Source: Hippopus hippopus
Taxonomy: Eukaryota; Mollusca; Bivalvia; Cardiida; Cardiidae
Direction: 5' to 3'
Length of the DNA: 64,000 nt
NCBI GenBank assembly: GCA_946811185.2
Contig: OX328111.1
Span: forward strand, 42,644,388 to 42,708,387
A program made the translations under genes and the position numbers. Numbering within the stretch: position 1 is the first letter of the stretch; each line of letters begins with the position of its first letter. Positions 11,413 through 23,200 of the stretch are shown here, piece by piece. The notes under the pieces are model-generated. The model ran no database searches. It was not told the DNA's origin and saw only the letters and a program-made list of their open reading frames with translations.

Positions 11413-11758
11413 TTAAAGATACATCCTTACAGCCAGAGAGCAAAAATGCTGTAAAAAAATCTGATAGACTGTGGAATGGTTCAGAATTTAGGCAGCTGAT
11501 AATTTACAGATATGTATGGTGTAAGGAATACATACATGTATTGGAAATCTTCAACTTAAAACTGGAAATGTCACAACAGTGCTTTCTTCGATGGTCTCCA
11601 GAAAATGAAATGCACTTTCTATTGGATGTAATCTATGCAACCTTGCAACCGTCAGGGGCAACATTTGGCATGAAGATACAAGAATAGATTTTAGTTTGAT
11701 GAAATAAAGATAAAATGAGTTAAGAACTGGCTGAAAACAAGTATAGATGTATCTTTAA
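11413..11758 (+). mobile_element. TTAA-B, full-length copy
   Basis: Perfect 13-bp inverted ends TTAAAGATACATC / GATGTATCTTTAA, including the TTAA. Unrelated in sequence to TTAA-A and without coding capacity. A second copy, interrupted, lies at 1387-2016. Confidence 0.8.
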
Positions 11759-12136
11759 ACAGTTCTTGTGGATTGACGCTAAAGGGAAGGAAAAGTTATG
11801 ATATGATACTGTAAATGTTGTAGGAGAACCATATACTAAACAATCTACATTTGAATAACCTTGATGGAGTAAACGTTTATTTTATTTTGAAATTCAAAGC
11901 AACGGTTGTCGTTTTGAAAAGTAGTTGAGTTCTGTACCCAGAATGCCCAAATCAGATAGATGTGTAGTTTCAGAATGCCATCTAGTGGAAGATAATGAAC
12001 AAAATCTGAACCTGTATTCACTAAGTGTTCTTAACCTGATTCTCAGTCTTATTCTAGATTTAGAAAGTAGCCAGTTTAGCAAATGAGAAACTGTGTTACT
12101 TTCAGTATTAGAAAATTCTTGAAAAGAATTATGTTA

Positions 12137-12536
12137 TTAACCTGTAGGCTGCTAAGTGCAGCTTACTGACCTTTTGCGGACAGTCTAAATCAAGATCAGA
12201 CTGCACAGAATGTGCATTTTCCCTGAAAAAATTTCCTTTAAAATGGCAAATTTTAGGTTTTTAGTATCTGCTAAACCCTTTACCAAACAGTCCCTGTTTT
12301 CACGACCCTGGGAAAGAAGGCTTTTGAAAAAAATGTTGGAAAAGGAGAAAATGCTGGTTACCAGCATTTTCTCCTTTTCCTGCAATGTTTTCTACCCTAT
12401 CAGAGAGCTTCAACTCATTTGGACTAATTTTGAATGTGTCATCTGCAGGTGTTTTTTATTTGAAATTACCTTAAATCTTTCGTTTGGGAAAGGGTTAAAA
12501 GTTTCATTTCACTTATTTAGCAGGATAAGAGTTAAG
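12137..12536 (+). mobile_element. TTAA-E copy split by TTAA-A
   Basis: Left part GTAGGCTGCTAAGTGC, CTGACCTTTTGCGGACAG and half of the CAGACTGCACAGAATGTGC hairpin; right part tttcatttcacttatttagc. TTAA at 12137-12140 and 12533-12536. Confidence 0.72.
12272..12498 (+). mobile_element. TTAA-A copy (forward) inside TTAA-E
   Basis: CCCTTTACCAAACAGTCC to CGTTTGGGAAAGGGTTAA. The right arm belongs to a variant (aattttgaatgtgtcatctgc) also seen at 39228-39475. Confidence 0.78.
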
Positions 12537-13465
12537 AAAGTTGGTCATTTCAAGTCCTAAATATAAGCTACACATAGTCTCTCTTTATCATACCCAATAA
12601 CTACTTTCTGTTTTTTCAGGCATTTTACACAAGAGGTCCAATAATCCAAGTCTAAAGACGTCAAAATGAAGAATACTGGCAGTGAATCTGTAGTGCAGCT
12701 TGACTGATAAAGTTTCATGCTTTTTTTTTTAATTATTGTCCGTAGCCTAGATGTTTTGTCTGTAGATGTATTGTCCCTAGTTTCGAATGTTTATGTGAAG
12801 AATGTTGCTGGGCAAAATAGAGAACAACTTTGAAAAAAATCTGTTAACCTCATTGCTTTGAAATGTGTCTTGGAGATGCATTAAAACCCACTTTGGCCAG
12901 AGCTTGGCTCATTTATAGTGCCTAGTAATATTATTATAATGGATTGTTTAAGTTATTGTCTGTTGTATAATACTTATAACCTTAGAGATGTTTTGCATTG
13001 TTCATGAATTAATTATGATTTTGTTTTAACTATGGTGGTGTGCAGATTCAGTCAAGTAAATTTTTTCAAATAATTATTTTTTTTACTTTTCGAAAACTTA
13101 ATTGTGATTATTATTGTATCTGTTTTTTCATATTTAAAATTTATCTTTTTTTTTTTCAGCTCTACCTTATCCTTGGCATAATTAAGCATTGTATGTATGT
13201 AGATTATTTATTTGTGCATGAAATATTCTTTGCTGTATGAATTGTCTTTCCAGACACTTCATTCAGCAGATCTATGTTGTTCAGATACTTTGTGTAACAA
13301 CATAATATCAACTTATGACTTACTTTTTCCATTCTATTTCATGAAGTACCACCACTAAGCAGATACTCCAAGTTACTTGTAACAGCAAGCTGTGAATATG
13401 AGAAAGGTCAAGGTCACTCTACAAGCCATTATTGTCCAGGGTGTAAGTTATATATAGAAAAGATT
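12537..13465. other. Unique stretch, no gene confirmed
   Basis: A polypyrimidine-AG at 12618-12619 is followed by a short open stretch that stops within 45 bases in the phase used by the downstream gene, so an exon cannot be supported. A T-rich stretch lies near 13070-13160. Confidence 0.4.
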
Positions 13466-13952
13466 TGAGCCATGCTGTCTGAAAAGAGTGTTTAATGCAT
13501 TTGAAAAAAGTATCGACTCTTGTAAACCTGCACAGTCTGCGCAGGCTGACATGGGTCAAAGCCTTTTGCTATTGGTCAATTTTCTGCATGTCCAAGGATC
13601 ATTCTGCCTCATGATTTAGTTAGGTCTCAGACTAGATGGATTTTATGGATCCATAGTTATGTGATGTATGCATGGTATGATGCATCACAGAGATACATTA
13701 ACCCTTTACCTCACAATGACAAGTTTTAACGACCCTGATGAAGGGGCTTTTTGAAAACATTTTGGGTAAAGGAGAAAATGCTGGTAACCAGCATTTTCTC
13801 CTTTTCCCACAATGTTTTCTATCCTATCAAAAACAAATGCCATAATTTGAGCCACATTTGAATTGTCATCTACAATCGCCCTCAATTTGGACAAGTCTGT
13901 ATTTTGCTGATGTGGTGTAGAGTTAAACCTACTTTTGCCAGAGTATGGCTCA
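13466..13952 (+). mobile_element. IR-C copy carrying a TTAA-A
   Basis: Left terminus GAGCCATGCTGTC, hairpin half CAGTCTGCGCAGGCTGAC, right terminus GCCAGAGTATGGCTC after the insertion 13698-13926. Confidence 0.8.
13698..13926 (+). mobile_element. TTAA-A copy (forward) inside IR-C
   Basis: TTAA at 13698-13701 and 13923-13926. It occupies the same TTAA of the IR-C right terminal repeat as the copy at 10588-10815, but in the opposite orientation. Confidence 0.82.
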
Positions 13953-14123
13953 TGTTTTATTTCTAATCTTCATTATACTCATGCCATAAAATGAAGATGT
14001 CAAATGCCTTTAATATTGTAGATTGCACTCTTCTTACACATGAAGCTACACAAAAGTGTAATGCACCATGTTTCGTACCCCAGTCTTGACAAGTTAACTG
14101 ATTTCTATTTATATCTACCACAG

Positions 14124-14249
14124 ACTATCAAATATTACACGATGTACAAATATTTGAAGGAAAAAATGTTGTTGATATACAGCACTCAGGGTCGGCACAG
14201 ACAGTGTCCCACAATCTTGAGGACAGCAGACATTTTGAAGGAAAGACTG
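14124..14249 (+). CDS. Exon 1 seen of the mucin-like gene
   Basis: Acceptor ctaccacag and donor G|gtatac give a 126-base open exon in phase 1-1. It encodes YQILHDVQIFEGKNVV, then a His/Ser/Gln-rich stretch ending FEGKT, with no cysteine. A loosely similar charged exon lies at 25841-25954. The join to the next exon makes Thr-Asp in frame. It is the least certain exon of the set because it has no cysteines. Confidence 0.5.
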
Positions 14250-17200
14250 GTATACATTTCTTAAAGGGAGCTATGCAGATTTTTTGTATCTAACGAAACT
14301 TAGAAAATAATTCATCACCCAATTAAGTAAGGGGATAACTAGCAAATTGTCAGTAAAAAAGAAAGACAAAAATAGGGAAGAAATATTTTTAGTGGTATTT
14401 CCATAAAAATAACAAAAAAATATTTTCAGTGGTATTTCCTTAATGGGCTACGTAGGCTGTCAAGGTTTACTAGATTTCGCACCTGTGTTGTGCAAAGACT
14501 TGTGGGAATGTCACATGATCAATAACAGGCATTAAATACAACAATTGGTATTCGAATAAGTAGAAGACATCACATTTAATATAATAAAAATGGACAGAGT
14601 TACTGATTACAGAACCACTATCCCTTTTTTTAAATACAAAAAATTGCACTCTTTTCACTAATCATAACTGTTCAGTTCATACGATTCAAAAGGAAGAAAT
14701 TTCTCATTGTATTTATCTGTGTTTAAAAGGACATTTTGATTAAGGAAATGAAAACTAAATAGGCCCCTTTATAGAGTGAGGTGTCCAAACTTTCAGTGAA
14801 TTTTTGGCTTCAGGACAATTGCTTCAAAAGTTGGTGTCAAACCTAGAGTATTTTACAAGCAAGTGCTCCTTCTTCAACAAAGTTGTCCAAAGCTGTCAAC
14901 TGCAGAGGCATAGAAAAAATATGGGCCATACTCTGGTGTAATGCACCTCCATGATCCATGATACCAAGCAAGTCATCACAATAAGCTTATTTATGGATCC
15001 ATAAAATCCATTCCATCTAACAATTGATTGAACCAGGAGGTACACAGGTTTTGTGACATGCAGAAAAATTACCAAATGCTAAAAGTTTTGGCGCAGGTCA
15101 GCCTGTGCAGACTACATAGGCTGACCTGGGTTGATGCTTTTTGTAGATGCATTTAGCCCCGTTTTCACTGAGCAAGGCTCATATATTTGTGCAGTAATGG
15201 ATTAAAGTCAGGAAACAATCATGGCAAGAGTTTTGCAAGCCCTCAATCTAACCTACAACATTGTTTCTTTACAGATTCTGATGCCAAAGTGACTCCCTAT
15301 GAAGGAATTAAAACAGAGAAATTGGCAAAGATGGCTGAAGTTTTCTGCTCTCATTGTACATCTGAAGATTTTATTTGTAAACAGCTTTTCTGTGAGTATA
15401 TTCAATGATGATGAATTCGTTTTTTAAACACAGCTGTAGTCATGGGCATACCTATTCAAATGCAGGTACATGTACATATTTGTCTTCAACTGGTCCAGAA
15501 AAATTTTCTACAGATGGTTATTTGTATTTGTGAAAAGTGTAAAGCGAAATCAGACTGCACATACATGAAGTCTTTATCTTTAGATTGGCTATTTTTGAAG
15601 ACCATAAAACATCTCATATTCTGTTTTTTTAGCAAATGCAGAGGTATTGTCATAGCCCTGTTGTCATCTGCATCTGTGTCATCAAGCGAAAACTTTAAAA
15701 GTTTAAATATCTCTGTATTTACTGAAGATATTTACTTCAATCTTGGACAAGTTGTTAACTATCAAAAGGGGAACCCAAACAACAGGGCGAGTGAACATCA
15801 TAACATTTTTGACACATCAATGCCCTTTTTCAACTTGAAATTTTTATTTAAAATCAAGCAACTGTAGCCAAGCCTTGACACCCGCAAAAATATTGACCCA
15901 AGTCAGCCTGTGCAGTATGTGTTGAAACTTCATGCTTTTGGTACATTTGCTGCATGTTCAAGGACCATTCTACCTCAGGATTCAGTTGGTTGTTAGACAA
16001 AATGGGTATTGTGGATCCATAATTTTGTGATGACTTGCTTGGTATAATGTTCAGGGAGATGCATAATGCCCCTTTTACCAGAGCATGGCTCATATGTGTA
16101 ATCATTAAAGATTTAAATTTGGTAGGATAAGGGTTAGCTTTTTTTTTTTACAAAAATAAATTAAGACTTGTCAAAATTCAAACTGTTTGCAGAAGACAAA
16201 ATATGACTAAAAAATTGAACTTTGTTTTCAGAAGGGTAAAAAACATTGTAAAAAAGGGAGAAAAATGCTGTTTACCAGCATTTTCTCCTTTTGAGCTTGG
16301 CTGTTTTCAAGTGAAACATTGCGGTATTGTCAAAGCCCTGTCATCGTCTGCATCACCCTGTCATTGTCTGCATCACCCTGTCATCGTCTGCGTCACTCTG
16401 TCATCGTCTGTGTCACCCTGTCATCATCTGCGTCACCCTGTCACCATCTGTGTCACCCTGTCACCATCTGCGTCACCCTGTCATTGTCTGCATCACCCTG
16501 TCATTGTCACCCGTCACCCATCTATTGCTACAAGCAACTGCAGCGGGGCTTTGGCATCCTCATGCAATGGTCTTGTTCTACAATATTTTCAAAAGGCCTT
16601 TTCCCTAAGGTGGTTAAAACACAGGATTGAGTGGTAAAGGGAGAAATCAGACTTGGAGTACACAGCAGAATATAATTATTTGCAAGCAATTACATTTGCA
16701 GGTCTGCCTGACATACTGATGGTAAATATAACACAGACAGTTTTAGCTTCCTTTTGTGAAACCATACAGACAGATTTTCCTGCTTGTCATAGTGAATTCT
16801 GTAAGTATCCATTGTCTTTTATCACATAATCTCCCTTCTGTTCAGTGTAATATACCCATTACAAATTTTCTTATCTTACACACACTTGATATAAGATTTT
16901 GTGATGTCATAGGAGCCTGAACTCCTTACCAAACCACACAACTATAAATTTGTCCTGATTGAAAGCATTTACAGACAACAAATTAAACGCTACTCAAAAT
17001 CTGAAATTTGCCTTTGAAAGGGTAGAAAACATTGTGGGGAAATGAGAAAATGCTGTTTACCAGCATTTTCTCCATTTCCCACAATGATTTCGAAGGCCTT
17101 TTTCCTGAAAGCCGTTAAAACTCAGGATTATGTGGTAAAGAGTTAAAGCATTGTATTCCTGCCTGTCATTATTCCCAAAACATGTCAAACACAAATTTCC

Positions 17201-20200
17201 ACATGAGTTTGACCACAGGCCTTTGAAGCTCTGTTGGTCTATCACAGAACACTAAAATTTTCCTTGGTCAATCATGGAACACTCATAGCACATTGGTGCA
17301 TTGCCTGCATATCGCAGAATATACTCAAATTTTCATTACCACTGTTTCTATAAATAGCACATTAGCGACTCCCTCTTTAACATATATAGTAAGTCTTACT
17401 ATATACGATAAAGAGGGAATTGCCAAGGTGCTATCTATGGTAATGGTGTCCAATAACGAACATTTCGTTATCTCTTGATAGACCAATGGAGTTTCAGAGG
17501 CCTATGGTTTGACCAAGCATCATATTCTAAATGAGTCATACTCTGTGACAAGGGGGCTAAATGCATCTGCAAAAAGTTTCGACCCTGGTCACCCTGTGAA
17601 TTTCTGACCTGGGTTGAAACTTTTTGCTATTGGTCAACTTTCTGAATGTCAAAGGACCAGTGTACCTCATGGTTGGAGCTGTATGGGTTAAGTAAAGCCT
17701 TTTGATATAACATTGTTTGGGAAAAGAAAATGATATTTTTTTTTTCTTTTAAAGTCCCCCTGCATGTTGCTTATTAAATTCATTTTAAAGTGTGCCCTAA
17801 AGTTTGATAATTTGAATTGGACTAAAGAATGAAAATTATCATTACATTATATCATGTGAGATTTTTTTCATGTGATTTATGTTTAATATTCTCTTGGTCC
17901 AAGATCAGACTGCAAAATCTGAGAAAACTGATCTCAGTCTCAACCAACAGAAGCAACTGAAATTGTAGTTTGCCTCTGTAAGGTTAACTTTTTAGCAAAC
18001 AAAAAAGTTCAGACAAGTCCAAATTGAAAGCATTAACTTGTAGACTTCACAGTGGATTAGGCTGAAATGATGGGATTTGTCTTTGAATGGTCTGAAAACA
18101 TTACAGAAAAAGGAGAAAATGTTGGTCACCAGCATTTTCTCCTTTCCCAACAATGTTTTCAAAACCCATCTTCCCTATAGTTGTGAAAACACTTTATTGG
18201 TTGGTGAAGAGTTAACACTTTGCCAAACAACACCGGGTGTCAATGACCCTTGGAAAAAACCCCTTTGAAAACATTGAAGGAAGAGAGAAAATGTTGGTAT
18301 CCAGCATTTTCTTCTTTTTCCCACGATGTTTTCCACCTCATCGGTTTAACATACTTATTTTACATCAATTTTGAAACAAGTTCTTGCAGCTTATACTAAT
18401 ATCTCTCAAATCTGCTTCATGAAAACATACCAGTACTTGTGCAAAATGTGTGGGCCAATGAAAAAGTCCCAAAGTTGACAGCCATGTCTGAGTATAGAAC
18501 TTGGGACCTTATGGTTTTGAGGCCAACACTCTACCTCACAACCAACATCCTTTCAAAGACAAATACATCATTTCAATTACATTTGTTGCATTTTTATGGT
18601 TTTCTGTGAATGCTTACAATTTGGAGCAGTCTAAAATGTTGTCATTTGGTTAAGTGTTAATGATTTGAATTCTTGTTACCTAGGCACATCACCGCTATCT
18701 AGGAGAGGCATTAGAGGAAGTGACATGAACTATCCGTCATCCTCCAATCTAAATGGTCAGTTTAGCTGCCAAGCCTCGCTACCCTGGGCTGGAGTGGCAG
18801 GAATGAATGCATGGTGCGAGTCTAACTGTGTCAACGGATACGATGGGGTTACATGTACAGAACAATACTGTGACTGCTCTATGTCACAAACAAGTAAGGC
18901 TGGACTAATTGTTTGTACATATCTGTACTGAACACAAATGAGCCCTGCTCTGTGAATAGGGGCTTGATGCATCTGCAATAAGTATTGACCTATGTCAGCC
19001 TGCGCAGTCTGCACAGGCTGACATGGGTCAAAACTTTTTGCTGTTTGTAAATTTTCTGTATGTCCAAGGACATTCTACCTGTTGATTTAGTTGGTTGTTA
19101 TACAAAATGGATTTTAAGGATCCATACTTTTGTGATGACTTGCTTGGTATAATGCATCACAGAGATACAATAAACTGCCTTTTGTCAGAGAGCATCTCAA
19201 ATGCAATCAATTTTCTGTGGCTCAAATATGGGAAATTTTGTACAGGACAGAAAGGCAGAACACCAATTACACTCCCAGCAGATTCTCTGTATCTCTGTAT
19301 ATTGTCCATCCTTGGACAATATATACACCTTCAATATATATAATAATACATGCCTTCTTCAATGACCAGTTAACCTTTGCCAGACAACAAAATTTTAGCC
19401 TTGTCCAAATTGAAAGCATTTGCAGATGACAATTTCAGTGTGGCTCAAATGGTGCAATTTTTCTACGATAGGGTAGAAAACATTGTGGGAAAAGGAGAAA
19501 ATGCTGGTTATCAGCATTTTCTTCTTTTCCTACAATGTTTTCAAAAGACTTCTTTCCCAGGGTCGTTAAAAGTCAGCATTGTACGTTAAAGTGTTAAACA
19601 TTATCTTGCCTTGATTAGAATGATGATTGCTACAGTCATACGTCTTAAATTTCAAGCTTGGCCAGCTAAATTTGTGTTTCAGGTCCAGGGTGCATTTCAG
19701 ACCACATTTTTGCACCAAAAACAGATTTTCATTAGTTTGGCTGTTTTCGAGATATTGACATAGCCCTGGCATTGTCATCTTTGTTATGTTCTGCTTTGTT
19801 GTTGTTGTTGTTACTGTCATGTGAAAACTTTGATATTTTCAAAAACATTGACATTTTGTGATATCTCTGTCATTACTGAAGATATTCACTTCAAACTTGG
19901 ACAAGTTGTTCACCATCAAAAAGGGAACCCATGGAACAGTAGCAGGTAACCATCAAAATATTTTTGACACAATTGTGCCCCTTTTTTTTGTCTTACAATT
20001 TTCACTGAAAATCAAGCAACCACAGCTGAGCGTTGGTGCTTTTGTTTCTCTTGGCACAGCCAGGAGGCCATTAGAACACAAAAGAATCTTGTGCTCTTTG
20101 AATTACCTTCCGCATGAGTTTCAGGTTGAAACATGAGCAATGTGCAGTTTTGTGTTAACAATAAACATGCATTAATACCTATTTTGCAGGAGAAAATTTT

Positions 20201-23200
20201 CATTTGCTAATATTGCCCTATCATTGAATAGATGACATTGACACAGCAGTCTTTTCTTCTTGACTGTGCTGTGGTTTAAAGAAAACTAAAGTTTGGAGTA
20301 TTTTTATTCTTGCCAGAAAAGATCCGATGGTTTTTCCATTTACTTATTCTCACGTCTTCATTCCAAGTGGATCATTGAGACAGGATTCATTCTTCTCTCA
20401 CCCCTGACCATTGTTTTGATGGTTATGTGGGTTGGAAAGAATATTTTGGGAGTACTGGTAACAGAATCTCCAGGAAAGCATGGACAGGTGCCCTGACTGC
20501 CGCAATATAACTGAAAGTTGAAACGGCATTAAACACCATACAATCAATCAATCATTCCAAGTGGCTCACAACAATATACAATCCTTGATTAACTCTTTAC
20601 CAAACGACATAATTTTAGACCAGTCCAAATTGGAAGCATTTGCAGACAACAAAATTAATCTAACTCAAAAATTGAAATTTGTTTTGCGAAGGGTAGAAAA
20701 CACCGTGGAAAAAGGAGAAAATGCTGGCTACCAGCATTTTCTCCTTTTCCCACAATGTTTTCAGAAGTCTTCTTTCTCAGGCTTGTGAAAACCCGGGATT
20801 GTTTGGTAAAAGGTTATAGAGACTCCAGGACAGTATGCATAGGTGAGCTAGCATTTACATGTATAACTGACTAAACTAACATCAAAAAAACATTAGTAAA
20901 CAAAAAAGAAGATTATTATTTTATCGTATACTGATAAAAAATTCTCTAAGCCTTTATTTAGCCAACATGTTGTTTCCAAGTTTTTTGTATATACCGTATA
21001 TTCTAGCTACCACTGCATCAGTGGTTGGGAACCAGCCAACAGTTGTTTGTACAGAATGGGAAGCAAACCCTACTTATGCAGGAACTGCTGGTAAACAATC
21101 TTTTTTACTACTTTAACTCTTTACTTTGTGAAAAGATTTTAGATTTGTCCAAATTAAAAGCATTTACAGATGACAAATCTTGCTCTTAACTTGTTACCAA
21201 AGGACAAATTTTGGACTGGACTATTAAAAATTTTAGACTTTCCAAACTGAAAGCATTTGCAGACGACAAATTAAAGGTTGCAAAAATGATGATTTCTGTC
21301 TCTGATAGGATAGAAATATTGTGGTTACCAGCATTTTCTCCTTTTCCCACAATATTTTCAAAGGGCTTTTTTCCTTGGGGTTGAAAAAACAGGGGATTGT
21401 TGGAAAGTAGTAAACCATGTACCAGTCATTCTCTTTTATATATGATGCTTTCAGGAAGAAAACTTTTGAAAACATCATTGGAAAGCATCATTTTTTTTTG
21501 TACTGTGTTTTTTGCAATTTCAAAGAGAAGTCTCAAGATTTGAGCTTTTTACATGTATAGTATTTTGACTGAAGATGCTTTCAAGAAAGATGGTCCCAAA
21601 ATTCTATTGTTTTGCAAAGAAATATAATGGCATAAAGAAGCATTAATGGATTCTAATAACTCTTTGAAAAAAAAAACGCCAAAATTTTAGACTTGTCCAA
21701 ATACATGGATCCGTGGAAATCGATATTTGACCAATCAGGTCATCGCATTTATTTTACCCGATGTGCAGCCTTGGTGTCTGCTATTTCGGCTCCCAAATAA
21801 ACAACTGTTAATGTTGGACATGCGATAGTATTTATTTATTTTGTGTTTAAAACTTTTGAATTTTAGAAAAAAGTTTGAAAAATGCGCTTTGCGAACGTGT
21901 ACCGCTGACGTGAGATCACACAGAGGCTATAGACAAGTTTGAACTATGATAATGACTGAAAATGGGACATATGCAAAGAGTTCTGATTAGCGCTACATTA
22001 CACAATGGATTAATTAATGCTACAGTTTTTTCCCCTATTAAAGAAACAAAAAAATTTTTACAGTGGAAAACAAAGGTAAAAATAGATCTATATGAAATAC
22101 TAATCAGAAGAAAATAATTTTATTTATCTAACCTTGTTTAATAACCAATGCACATCCAAAAAGTGGCATTTGTCATGTTTCAGTTTGACGTTAATCTTAA
22201 CCCTTGGTGCATGAAGAATATGCTGAATGTGTAGATATAGATCAGATTGCAAATAACATCCAGTTTAATCTTGGGTTAAAACTATCAGCGATTTACAATA
22301 AGTCAAACTTCTGTTCTGTACTGGTGTACTGGTTGAAGTTCAGCTCGAAAGGCAACTTATGTAAATTAAATAAACTTTTGACTTAATTGTATTAAAGTGG
22401 ATTAGCACATCTGCCATTTCAAAGGATGTGTCAGTAAACTGTTAACTGATAGGAAGTGTGTTTGCAAACCAATTTGCCGCTCTAATCAACTTGACCACCC
22501 GTTGTCTTCCGTATATCATAAGATAAAACAAACTACCGTCAATGATATTAACAAATCTGTTAATTGACAGCACACTTAACGCATTTTAAAATCACCAGAC
22601 AACCCTTTTTCCCTGAATCTGAAATTGGATTATTTTCATAACGTTACATCTCTCTGTAGAATCAGACAATCTATGAATTTTTAGAAATGCTTGTAATTCA
22701 GTGTTATTTAATTGGATATGATGTTGAGATGACCTTACTAGCCTTGTGAAAACAATAAGTATCTTTAATTCTGTTATCTGTGACAAAACGGAGGTTTGTT
22801 AAGGTGTTTTATTCTTTCTTATTGAAGTACAAAACTTTGCTAAAACGACTAGATCTAATACATTGTCTGTAGCCCCTGTAATTCGCCCTTTTTGTACATA
22901 TCTTTGTGTAAATTAGTTCAAAAATCTTTAAATTTTTTACTGAGAATTCATCATCGGCAGAAACATAATCATGTTAGACCTAGAAATATTTTTTTCCGGA
23001 ATTTTGTTGTGAGAAACAGTCATGACAGCACGATTTTAGTAGCCTATCTGCTATACTCTATATGTATTTACTGTGGTTGTTTGGGAGCCCTTGGCAACAG
23101 TAACCAAGGAAGTCGGTTTATCTTATCACCACGGATCCATGTATTGAAAGCATTTCTTGACTTTAATTTCAATTCAGTGTGGCTCAAAGTTCAATTCAGT

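Noticed and set aside
12620..12680. Exon after the pyrimidine-rich AG at 12619
   Set aside because: It stops within 45 bases in the phase used by the downstream gene and has no plausible donor.
16203..16637. Three overlapping open frames rich in Ser, His and Cys
   Set aside because: The 20-bp minisatellite is open in all three frames; not a gene.
22204..22386. Open frame inside the TA-flanked element as transposase
   Set aside because: Sixty residues without any DDE-type motif; too short to support.
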